This document shows positions 19,208 to 25,984 of a stretch of DNA of 64,000 nt, one piece after another; the first letter of the stretch is position 1, and each line of letters opens with the position of its first letter. A program made the position numbers and the translations under genes. Under the pieces are notes generated by a model. It made no database searches. It saw nothing but the letters and a program-made list of their open reading frames with translations, and was not told where the DNA came from. The DNA comes from Desulfomarina profundi (GTDB lineage: Bacteria; Desulfobacterota; Desulfobulbia; Desulfobulbales; Desulfocapsaceae), in the NCBI RefSeq assembly GCF_019703855.1, contig NZ_AP024086.1:2810501-2874500 (forward strand), given 5' to 3'.

Positions 19208-19346
19208 TTTCCTGCCTTAGTGTTTTAGGCAGGAACCCTCTCGGGGTATTTGCGCGATACGTGAGGGGGTTCCTTACCTTTCCATCACTTATCTTGCACA
19301 TTTTAACTCTATTTTCCATCATTTATTTTGGCCACTCTCAGCTGAC

Positions 19347-19553
19347 CACCTTGGTATCTCAAGAGATTTGCTTTACCGATGGAGAAGAGAATACAGAGCC
19401 AGAGAAAACTATTCTTTTTCAGGGAATGGCAGAGAGTCCCTGACACCTCAGGATCAAAAAGTAAGAGATCTCGAAAAGAGGCTCAGGGATGCTGAGATGG
19501 AGCGGGATATATTAAAAAAAGCCATGGCCATCTTCAGCAGGACACCGAAATGA
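19347..19553 (+). pseudogene. IS3-family OrfA, 3' part
   Basis: Continues OrfA after the transposon: HLGISRDLLYRWRREYRA completes the helix-turn-helix, and RDLEKRLRDAEMERDILKKA is the leucine-zipper end. Together with 15880-15978 it gives a 101-residue OrfA, normal for IS3. Its stop overlaps the orfB start (ATGA). Confidence 0.88.
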
Positions 19554-20431
19554 TATTTAAGTTCATCAAGGAAAATCGCTCATCATTTCCGGTGAAGAAG
19601 ATGTGCCATGTATTCAATGTCTCCCCGAGCGGTTATTATCGCTGGATCAAGGCCCCTATCTCTACGAGGCAGATAGAAAAGGACCATTTGAAAAAACGTA
19701 TACAAGAGCTGTTTGAGCAACACAACGGCATGGTCGGGAGTCCGATTATCACTGCTGATCTTCATGATCAACCTGAGTTTTCAAATGTAAGCCGACAGCG
19801 TGTAGCTCGTATGATGAAGGAAATGGGTTTGAAATGCCGAACTGTAAAAAAGTTTGTTGTTACCACGGATTCAAAGCACACTGAGCCAGTGGCTCCCAAT
19901 CTGTTGGACCGCAAGTTCACCGTGTCCTCCCCCGACTTGGTGTGGGTTACCGATATCACCTATCTGAAGATAGGCAGTAAATGGCACTATCTCACAGTTT
20001 TCATAGACCTGTTTTCTCGAATGGTAGTGGGCTGGGATCTCAGCGATTCCCTTGAAAGGCATTCTGCAATTAGGGCGCTAAACAAGGCCATATTGAGGAG
20101 ACACCCTGGCCAGGGATTAATGGTTCATAGTGATCGTGGAGTTCAATATGCAAGTAGCGATTTCAGAGCATTGCTGCAGAAACGAGGATTTGTTCAAAGC
20201 ATGAGCAGAAAGGGAAACTGCTGGGACAACGCAGTAGCTGAATCGTTTTTCCATACTATTAAAACCCAAATGATTCATCACTGCACATTCCACAATGTGG
20301 CTGAGGCTGAGCAGACCATATTCCATTACATCGAGGTCTACTACAACCAACAAAGGAAACATTCTACAAACGGATATAAGGCTCCTGCTCAATATGAGTT
20401 GGAGTGGTGGGACGCTAGAAAAGCGGCTTAA
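19550..20431 (+). CDS. IS3-family transposase OrfB
   Basis: DDE transposase of 293 aa, complete. It has an HTH_21-like N-terminus (MCHVFNVSPSGYYRWIKAP) and then the rve core with WVTDITYLKIGSKWHYL (D), VHSDRGVQYASSDF (D) and GNCWDNAVAESFFHTIK (E), plus the usual C-terminal YNQQRKHSTNGYKAPAQYE. In this family OrfB is normally made with OrfA by frameshift or coupling. OrfA is broken here, so the IS is probably immobile. Confidence 0.93.
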   Translation: MIFKFIKENRSSFPVKKMCHVFNVSPSGYYRWIKAPISTRQIEKDHLKKRIQELFEQHNGMVGSPIITADLHDQPEFSNVSRQRVARMMKEMGLKCRTVKKFVVTTDSKHTEPVAPNLLDRKFTVSSPDLVWVTDITYLKIGSKWHYLTVFIDLFSRMVVGWDLSDSLERHSAIRALNKAILRRHPGQGLMVHSDRGVQYASSDFRALLQKRGFVQSMSRKGNCWDNAVAESFFHTIKTQMIHHCTFHNVAEAEQTIFHYIEVYYNQQRKHSTNGYKAPAQYELEWWDARKAA

Positions 20432-20449
20432 CCGTGACTCCACTTTTTT

Positions 20450-20600
20450 GTGGCAAGATCAAAAACAGAGTGTAATAAGAAACGCTACACATTTCAAGCT
20501 CTCGGGCAAAGAGAAATCCTTGCAAATTTTAATGGTGGAACGATTACATCTGATGCCGGATATAAACAGGAGAGAAGTGGACAACCAGACTGCTTTTTGA
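20450..20600 (+). pseudogene. IS1380-family transposase N-terminal remnant
   Basis: RYTFQALGQREILANFNGG followed by TITSDAG matches the conserved beginning of IS1380 transposases (F...FDGG.ITSDAG). After SDAG the sequence no longer follows the family. Only about 36 codons remain, directly against the right end of the IS3 element. Confidence 0.6.
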
Positions 20601-20621
20601 TGTTATTTTTAAGAAAAAATT

Positions 20622-20646
20622 ATCAGATTATCTGAGATAATCTGAT
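20622..20646. repeat. Perfect hairpin in the non-coding stretch before vapBC
   Basis: ATCAGATTATC-TGA-GATAATCTGAT is an 11-bp perfect inverted repeat with a 3-base loop, in the A/T-rich gap (20600-20813) between the IS1380 remnant and vapB. It could be a relic transposon end or a terminator. Apart from the vapB operator half-sites I see nothing else in this gap. Confidence 0.6.
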
Positions 20647-20726
20647 TGAAAACGGTTTTGAAATATTTTGTGAATATGACCAGTGAAAATTGCTTTATTA
20701 TGGGTGGTTTTCCTACAGGATCGTTA

Positions 20727-20814
20727 TGTGTAAAAAGAAATGGAAATAACCCTCTTTACTCTACACACAAAAAGTATTATCATAATGTGTAAACTATACA
20801 AGGAGGTCTACACA
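20727..20814 (+). promoter_or_regulatory. vapBC promoter/operator with four TGTGTA half-sites
   Basis: TGTGTA (20727-20732), TACACA (20762-20767), TGTGTA (20786-20791) and TACACA (20809-20814) form two inverted pairs, the last reaching the vapB ATG. VapB antitoxins repress their own operon by binding such palindromes. AAGGAGG just before the start is the ribosome site. Confidence 0.5.
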
Positions 20815-21014
20815 TGGCTACTAATCTCGCTATCGACGACCGGCTAGTCGAGGAAGCAAAAAATCTTGGCAAACATCGCACTAAGAAAGGGGCTGTCACA
20901 GAGGCACTGCAAGAGTATATCCAAAAAAGAAAACAATCGGAAATATTTAATATCTTCAATACAATAGAATATGACAGGGGCTATGATTATAAAAAGCAGA
21001 GAGCTGTAAAATGA
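20814..21014 (+). CDS. vapB: VapB-type antitoxin
   Basis: 66-aa type II antitoxin. The N-terminal part (MATNLAIDDRLVEEAKNLGK, then KKGAVTEALQEYI) is the DNA-binding VapB (DUF2191-like) fold. The acidic/aromatic C-terminus (IFNTIEYDRGYDYK) fits the toxin-binding tail. A strong AAGGAGG ribosome site precedes the ATG. The stop overlaps the vapC start by four bases. Confidence 0.88.
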   Translation: MATNLAIDDRLVEEAKNLGKHRTKKGAVTEALQEYIQKRKQSEIFNIFNTIEYDRGYDYKKQRAVK

Positions 21015-21418
21015 AAATCATCGTTGATACCAGCGTATGGTCTCTGGCTCTCAGAAGAGACGCTCCTACAGAAAATGAATATGTTTTTGAATTAAAAGAA
21101 CTCATAAAAGAGGTACGTGTCCAGCTTATTGGCCCCGTGTGGCAAGAATTATTAAACGGCATTAAAACGAAAAAACAATTTAATCTCCTGAAAAATCACC
21201 TTCGCGCATTCAAAGGACCTGAAATACAAACAGAAGACTATGAGTTAGCATCAGAATATTTTAACACCGCCAGAAAAAATGGAATTCAAGGGTCAAATAC
21301 TGATTTCTTAATTTGTGCGATCTCAAAACGACAAAAAATGCCTATTTTAACTACAGATAAAGATTTCGTAAATTTTCAATCTGTCCTACCTGTAGAGCTT
21401 CACAAAACACGGATATAA
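21011..21418 (+). CDS. vapC: VapC-type PIN-domain toxin
   Basis: 135-aa ribonuclease toxin; VapC proteins cleave tRNA or rRNA when the antitoxin is lost. The PIN acidic residues are visible: D6 in IIVDTSVW, E45 in VWQELLNG, D97-98 region in GSNTDFLICAI and D117 in ILTTDKDF. It is translationally coupled to vapB and appears intact. It lies in the mobile-element-rich island, where such pairs are often found. Confidence 0.9.
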   Translation: MKIIVDTSVWSLALRRDAPTENEYVFELKELIKEVRVQLIGPVWQELLNGIKTKKQFNLLKNHLRAFKGPEIQTEDYELASEYFNTARKNGIQGSNTDFLICAISKRQKMPILTTDKDFVNFQSVLPVELHKTRI

Positions 21419-21435
21419 CCGTAACCTGATAAAAT

Positions 21436-21714
21436 CACATAATCGGGATAGGACTCCCCATTACTGAGGAGCCCTCCCACACCACCCGGCTTACAGATCA
21501 CGTACCAAGGCGGTTCGGTTGATCAGGAAATCAGTAGCCCGGAAAACAGAGTCCTCTGTCGGTGAAGAATCTTTACGGCATGGCAATGGCACCCACTTGA
21601 TTTTGCTCATATGCCAGAACTTCTTACGAGCATTACCGCAGAGCATGGCATCATTATGAGAAATTCCAAGTTTCTTCAGGTTTACTACCCTGATTTTCGG
21701 GTTCTTCCATTGCT
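21436..21714 (-). pseudogene. Group II intron 3' remnant (maturase C-terminus plus RNA tail)
   Basis: The minus strand from 21714 to 21491 reads as the C-terminus of an intron-encoded reverse transcriptase (RVVNLKKLGISHNDAM, GNARKKFWHMSK, DFLINRTALVRDL, stop). It is followed by intron-like RNA sequence with CCGGGTGGTGTGGGAGGG and a short GC-rich stem near 21440-21490. The reverse-transcriptase core and the 5' RNA domains are absent, so it is a dead tail. Only this occupies the gap between vapC and 21784. Confidence 0.5.
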
Positions 21715-21783
21715 TTTTTTCATAACATCATTACAAGTTTTCTGGAAACAGGGACCACAAAAAAACCATCAAATGGAGATATT

Positions 21784-21999
21784 ATGCTGAGTACAGAAAA
21801 ACTTTCAAAAGCCTTTCTGGCAATTATTGAAGAAGCGGAAAAAATTCAGAAAAAAGACCTGCCCAAAAAGGCAAATAAACGACTGAAGACTCTTATTTCC
21901 ATAGCCAAACATCAGAGCGATATCCGAAATATCAAAAAAGGGAAATGTTGCGCTGCTCCAGGTCATCATAAGAGCAAATGCAAGAAAAGCAAGAAATGA
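21784..21999 (+). CDS. Small lysine-rich hypothetical protein
   Basis: 71 aa from ATG 21784, with TGGAGA eight bases upstream. About a third of the residues are Lys or Arg. The first 50 residues are predicted helical, and the end contains KCCAAPGHHKSKCKKSKK, whose Cys/His could bind metal. I do not recognise it. The pI is very high, so nucleic-acid binding is possible but not shown. Confidence 0.45.
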   Translation: MLSTEKLSKAFLAIIEEAEKIQKKDLPKKANKRLKTLISIAKHQSDIRNIKKGKCCAAPGHHKSKCKKSKK

Positions 22000-22165
22000 C
22001 AAGGGACATCGAATCTCAATCCCGCAAGCGGCCAGATCAGAGTTTACCCCTTGCCTGCCGGAGATACGCATGACAAAACAGGCATATCTCCGGCCTCATA
22101 AATATAAGACTGAGATTCGTGCGCAATCAGGAATTTTTTGCATAACCTTCCTGACCGCAGGAGTG

Positions 22166-23080
22166 TTATGAAAAGATACGCTGTTTTTCCAGCCGCTTCC
22201 GGTTCAGAAGGTTCTCGGCAACATAGAGCAGCAGTGCCATCCATATCAGAGTAAAACCGATAATCCTCTCCCGGGGAAAACTCTCATTATAGACAAACAG
22301 ACCGAGCAGAAGATTAATTGTCGGTGCCATATATTGGAGCAGTCCCAGAGTGGACAGGGGAATCTTATTGGCCGCGTAACCAAAAAACAACAGTGGCACA
22401 GCAGTGATGACACCTGTTCCAAAAAGGAGAAAAGACCGGGCCAGGCCACCACTCAGAAAGCTCCCGCTGCCTTTAATTTCAAGATAGAAAAGAAAAACAC
22501 ACGCCGGTACAAAAAGGACAAGACTCTCAAGACAGAGACCAGCCAGGGGAACCAGGGCCACTTTTTTGTGCAGCAGCCCGTAAAGGGCAAAGGTCACAGC
22601 CAGGACAATGGCAATCCACGGGAAATGACCATAATAAAATGTCAGGTAAAGTACTCCGCAGCAGACAAATCCCAACGCTATCCATTGCACAGGCCGCAAC
22701 CGTTCCCTGAAGAAAACCATGCCGAACAGGACATTGATCAATGGGTTGATAAAATAACCAAGACTTGCTTCGATAATATGACCACTGTTCACAGCCCAGA
22801 TATAAATAAACCAGTTTACCGCCAGAAGAGAAGCAATAAGTGTGAAAACTAAGACTGTTCTCTTCTCTTTCAACACCTGCCACAGAGACTGCTGCCTCCC
22901 AAGTAGGAGAATCAGCAGAAAAGTGACTACAAGGGACCAGGACATCCTGTGACAGAGGATTTCATAAGCGGGTACATCCTGTAGCAACTTCCAGTAAACG
23001 GGTAGAATTCCCCACAATACGTAAGAAGCTGAAGCTGCAGCTATTCCACCGTACTTTTCGGTCCTGACCTGTGAAACCAT
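22166..23080 (-). CDS. rarD: RarD-type EamA family transporter
   Basis: Inner-membrane carrier of the drug/metabolite transporter superfamily with ten hydrophobic segments, 304 aa from ATG 23080 (MVSQVRTEKYGGIAAASASY). RarD hallmarks are YVLWGILPVYWKLL in the first helix, EILCHRMSWS, WFIYIWAVNSGHIIEASLGYF-type sequence and SLGYFINPLINVLFG. The substrate is not known for the family. It lies four bases after the CcdA-type gene and is probably co-transcribed with it. Confidence 0.9.
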   Translation of the reverse strand: MVSQVRTEKYGGIAAASASYVLWGILPVYWKLLQDVPAYEILCHRMSWSLVVTFLLILLLGRQQSLWQVLKEKRTVLVFTLIASLLAVNWFIYIWAVNSGHIIEASLGYFINPLINVLFGMVFFRERLRPVQWIALGFVCCGVLYLTFYYGHFPWIAIVLAVTFALYGLLHKKVALVPLAGLCLESLVLFVPACVFLFYLEIKGSGSFLSGGLARSFLLFGTGVITAVPLLFFGYAANKIPLSTLGLLQYMAPTINLLLGLFVYNESFPRERIIGFTLIWMALLLYVAENLLNRKRLEKQRIFS

Positions 23081-23084
23081 TGTT

Positions 23085-23840
23085 TCAGCCTTTGTAGAGC
23101 AAACCGCTGGACAACCAGTACCAGACAATATATCCGCCGGCCACTATCAGGAACAGGGCGGATATTTTCTGCACATAGGGCAGAACCCGACGCATGGTGG
23201 ACACCACAACGCCTTCTTTCACAAGGGCTATACCAAGGGTCAGAACGAGCAATACACTGCCCATACCGAGCACATAAATAATAAACTGATAGATTCCAGC
23301 CAGAAAATCACCTGCCGTAACCGAACTGCCAACCACAAGAAGGAAAATAGGCAGAGTACAACTGAGGGAAGTGACCCCGAAAGCCACCCCGAAAAGAAAG
23401 AAACCGGAAAGAGTCATTTTCCTCGGGTCCCCTATCTTTTCAGCAATCCTCAACATAAACGGCAGAGAATAACTCCTGCCCGTCAGCATCAACAGCCCCA
23501 GGAGAACAAGGGCGGCCCCGATGACAAGGGCCAGCCAGGGCATAATCTTCATGATAAAGGAACCACCGGCCGAAATCACCACTCCGACCAGGCCAAAGAG
23601 CAGTCCGAATCCGGCAGTCACTACAAAAGTGACCCAGCACGCCCTGATAATTCTGAAAAAATATGATTTTTCCCTGAAATCTCCCTGTTCCGCGCCCAGG
23701 TACAGCGTCAGGTAAACGGGCAGCATGGCAAAACCGCAGGGATTTACGGCGGAAACCATACCGGCACCAAAAGCATATCCAAAAGGTAAATAGGTGGCCA
23801 ACTGCCCAAGTAATTGACTTGCCCCAGCTTGAATTTCCAT
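23085..23840 (-). CDS. CcdA/DsbD-type thiol-disulfide transporter
   Basis: Six-helix inner-membrane protein of 251 aa that carries reducing equivalents across the membrane for cytochrome c maturation or periplasmic thiol reduction. The two redox cysteines are in the expected helices: SAVNPCGFAMLP near residue 34 and SLSCTLPIF near residue 158. There is no attached thioredoxin domain, as in CcdA rather than full DsbD. It is first in a two-gene unit with rarD. Upstream (23841-24121) I see only A/T-rich non-coding sequence. Confidence 0.88.
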   Translation of the reverse strand: MEIQAGASQLLGQLATYLPFGYAFGAGMVSAVNPCGFAMLPVYLTLYLGAEQGDFREKSYFFRIIRACWVTFVVTAGFGLLFGLVGVVISAGGSFIMKIMPWLALVIGAALVLLGLLMLTGRSYSLPFMLRIAEKIGDPRKMTLSGFFLFGVAFGVTSLSCTLPIFLLVVGSSVTAGDFLAGIYQFIIYVLGMGSVLLVLTLGIALVKEGVVVSTMRRVLPYVQKISALFLIVAGGYIVWYWLSSGLLYKG

Positions 23841-24121
23841 CTCTCTCCCCTCTTCTCTCCTGTGCTCCCTTCTCCTGAACCCCTGGTGGCTTTGTGATGC
23901 AATTCAACTAATATACTGAAAACACAAAATGTTTTTCAATTTAACTTCTTAAAATCAATCACTAATCGCCCTGCGGGGTATCCACTCACGGCTTCAGGCC
24001 GAGATCCTGCTCTTCCATGTCAGCCTATGGTATATCTCTTTTCCCAAAATGCAACAACGAGTTTAAGCAAGCACTTATATTGGTACACCAATTCCCGAAG
24101 TTGCCTGTTGTTAATTTTTCC

Positions 24122-24183
24122 GACCACAGTCAACTTTTTCTTGACTCCGGTCGAAAAAGAAGTAAAATCTCGACTGCGGTCAA
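24122..24183 (+). promoter_or_regulatory. TetR operator with three GACNNCGGTC-type half-sites
   Basis: GACCACAGTCAA (24122-24133) and TTGACTCCGGTC (24141-24152) are inverted copies matching at 10 of 12 bases around CTTTTTC. A third copy, GACTGCGGTCAA, is at 24172-24183, 23 bp before the TetR start. Multiple palindromic half-sites before a tetR gene that heads an efflux operon point to autorepression. Confidence 0.65.
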
Positions 24184-24205
24184 TTTTCAGCCGGGGGAAA
24201 AGGAC

Positions 24206-24808
24206 ATGTCCATAAGAGAAAAAAAGAAACAGAAAACAAAACAGGCCATTCTGGACGCTGCAATAACACTTTTCAGCTCCAAGGGTTTTGACAACACCTC
24301 CATTGAGGAACTGGCAAAGTTTGCCGGTATAGGCAAGGGAACGGTATACAGCTATTTCCAGACCAAAGCGGATATCATCCATGCGTTCTGCGATTATGAA
24401 CTGGAGCAGATCCACATGAAAATGATGAAAAAAATCAACATGGATGCTCCCATACTGGAACAGATGCTGACCATTTACATGAGTGAATTCAACCATGTTA
24501 CCCGTAACAGGGAGTTTGGCAGAATTTTCATGCGCAGTGCAGTATTTCCCGATGAAAATGACGTCCAGACAAACCTGGAAATAGATGATAAATATTTTCA
24601 GCTCTTTTTTCCTATCCTGGAAAGAGCCAAGAAACGCGGAGAACTGCGCGATGAGATTGAACTGCTTCATATTACGGCTCATTTTTATGGACTCTATATT
24701 CTGATTGTCTCCGCCTGGTATACAGGCAGAATCAAAACCGATGAAGTTGCCTCTTCGATGGAACTCCTCTTCTCCCAGGCCCTTGAAGGGTTGCAGCCTA
24801 AAACTTAA
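24206..24808 (+). CDS. TetR/AcrR-family repressor of the RND efflux operon
   Basis: 200 aa from ATG 24206 (MSIREKKKQKTKQAILDAA), preceded by GGGGGAAAAGGA. The frame is open another 63 codons upstream, but that part would cover the operator. The HTH lies in residues 12-58 (ITLFSSKGFDNTSIEELAKF, GIGKGTVYSYFQTK). The C-terminal ligand-binding domain is specific to each regulator. The membrane fusion protein gene follows 24 bp after the stop, so it is first in the pump operon and probably represses itself and the pump until a drug or metabolite binds. Confidence 0.9.
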   Translation: MSIREKKKQKTKQAILDAAITLFSSKGFDNTSIEELAKFAGIGKGTVYSYFQTKADIIHAFCDYELEQIHMKMMKKINMDAPILEQMLTIYMSEFNHVTRNREFGRIFMRSAVFPDENDVQTNLEIDDKYFQLFFPILERAKKRGELRDEIELLHITAHFYGLYILIVSAWYTGRIKTDEVASSMELLFSQALEGLQPKT

Positions 24809-24832
24809 AATATTCAACCTGAATAAAAAACC

Positions 24833-25984
24833 ATGGTAGAACAAACGTCTTCCCCGCGGAGTACACGGGCAAAAACAGTCCTGTTTATCTGGAATAATCT
24901 TCCAAGATTTCTTCTCCTGGCAATGATAGTTCTCATTGGACTTCTTTTTGTATCGATCAATAAAAAGAATGAAATCATTGCCGCAGCCAAAGTTTCCGAG
25001 GTTAAACCGGAAAAACCGGCTATCAACGTGGTGACTCTCACCCTCTCTCCGACAACAATACATGACAGGATCAACCTTCCCGGTTCGATAGAACCCTGGA
25101 CAAGACTGCGACTCATGTCAAAAATAGGCGGAACCATCACTGAAGTTCTGCTCAGGGAAGGAGACCGGGTGAAAAAAGGCGATGTACTGGCCCGTATTGA
25201 AGCAACAGATTATAAAATCGCACTGGATCGGGCAGAAGCTGCCTACAAGCTTGCAAAATCAGAATATCTGCGTGACAAATCCATCTACGAAAAAGGCGTC
25301 ATTCCCACCTCGGCACTGGAAGCCAAAAAAACGACAATGCAAACCGCCAGGGCCGACTACGAAAATGCAAAACTCCTCTACTCCAGAACCACGGTTACTT
25401 CCCCCATGGACGGAATAATCCGTCGTATGGATGCCAAGATCGGCCTGCAGCTCTCCCCGGGAGATCCCATTGCCGAAATCCTTGAAATAGACCGAGTCAA
25501 AGGTGTTGTGGGTATCCCAGAATCGGATGTAACAGCCGTCCGCAGGCTGGACAAAATCAATATCACAGTGCAGGCTCTTGACAACAGAAAGATCAGCGCA
25601 AAAGTCCATTTTCTTTCTCCTTCTCCGGAAACAATTGCCCGCCTCTACAACCTGGAACTGGAAATCGACAACAGGGACGGCGAAATCCTGCCCGGCATGT
25701 TTATCCGGGCCGATATCGTGAAAAAGAGTGTGAAGGGAGCCATAGTTGTGCCGTTCTATTCCGTTGTTTCCAGGAATAAAGAACAGTTTGTCTATATTGA
25801 AGAAGATGGGATTGCAAGAAAACGTCCGGTGCAGCTCGGCATTATGGAAAAATGGATGGTCAGAATAACAGAAGGCCTCAACCCGGGAGACAGATTGATT
25901 GTGGAGGGGCATCGGGATGTTGAAGACGGACAGAAAGTCAAAGTTGTTCAGGCAGTCAGCAGACTTGAGGAGCTCACCCTATGA
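24833..25984 (+). CDS. RND efflux periplasmic adaptor (membrane fusion protein)
   Basis: 383-aa HlyD/AcrA-type adaptor linking an inner-membrane RND pump to a TolC channel. One N-terminal membrane anchor (FLLLAMIVLIGLLFVSI, about residues 23-40) replaces a lipobox. The lipoyl half-motifs are GGTITEVLLREGDRVKKGD and TTVTSPMDGIIRRMDAKIG, with a helical hairpin between them; a beta-barrel and a membrane-proximal domain follow (VRITEGLNPGDRLIVEG). Its stop overlaps the pump start (ATGA). Confidence 0.92.
   Translation: MVEQTSSPRSTRAKTVLFIWNNLPRFLLLAMIVLIGLLFVSINKKNEIIAAAKVSEVKPEKPAINVVTLTLSPTTIHDRINLPGSIEPWTRLRLMSKIGGTITEVLLREGDRVKKGDVLARIEATDYKIALDRAEAAYKLAKSEYLRDKSIYEKGVIPTSALEAKKTTMQTARADYENAKLLYSRTTVTSPMDGIIRRMDAKIGLQLSPGDPIAEILEIDRVKGVVGIPESDVTAVRRLDKINITVQALDNRKISAKVHFLSPSPETIARLYNLELEIDNRDGEILPGMFIRADIVKKSVKGAIVVPFYSVVSRNKEQFVYIEEDGIARKRPVQLGIMEKWMVRITEGLNPGDRLIVEGHRDVEDGQKVKVVQAVSRLEELTL

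Larger units (their letters stand above)
15979..19340 (-). mobile_element. Three-gene transposon (zinc-ribbon protein, DDE transposase, AAA ATPase), 3362 bp
   Basis: Inserted in IS3 orfA with a 6-bp target duplication, GCTGAC (15973-15978 and 19341-19346); removing it restores the orfA frame exactly. The ends are TGAG...CTCA. Both carry an internal (T/A)AATGATGGAA motif about 16 bases in, and the right end has a further AAGTGATGGAA copy, suggesting multiple transposase sites per end. The cargo is three minus-strand genes only. The DDE plus AAA pairing recalls Tn7/Mu/Tn5053-type systems, but TnsA-, resolvase- and TniQ-like genes are absent. I cannot assign it to a named family. Confidence 0.88.
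15833..20442 (+). mobile_element. IS3-family insertion sequence, interrupted by a larger transposon
   Basis: The left end TGGACACTCAGTTAAGCC (15833) and the right end, read inward, TGGAGTCACGGTTAAGCC (20442) form the terminal inverted repeats. Without the 3362-bp inserted transposon and its 6-bp duplication, the element is 1242 bp with orfA and orfB, a normal IS3 size. I see no clear target duplication outside the ends. Confidence 0.85.

Noticed and set aside
24017-24205. Extended TetR start at 24017
   Set aside because: The extra 63 residues resemble no TetR N-terminus and would cover the operator repeats; ATG 24206 has a ribosome site and the typical start.
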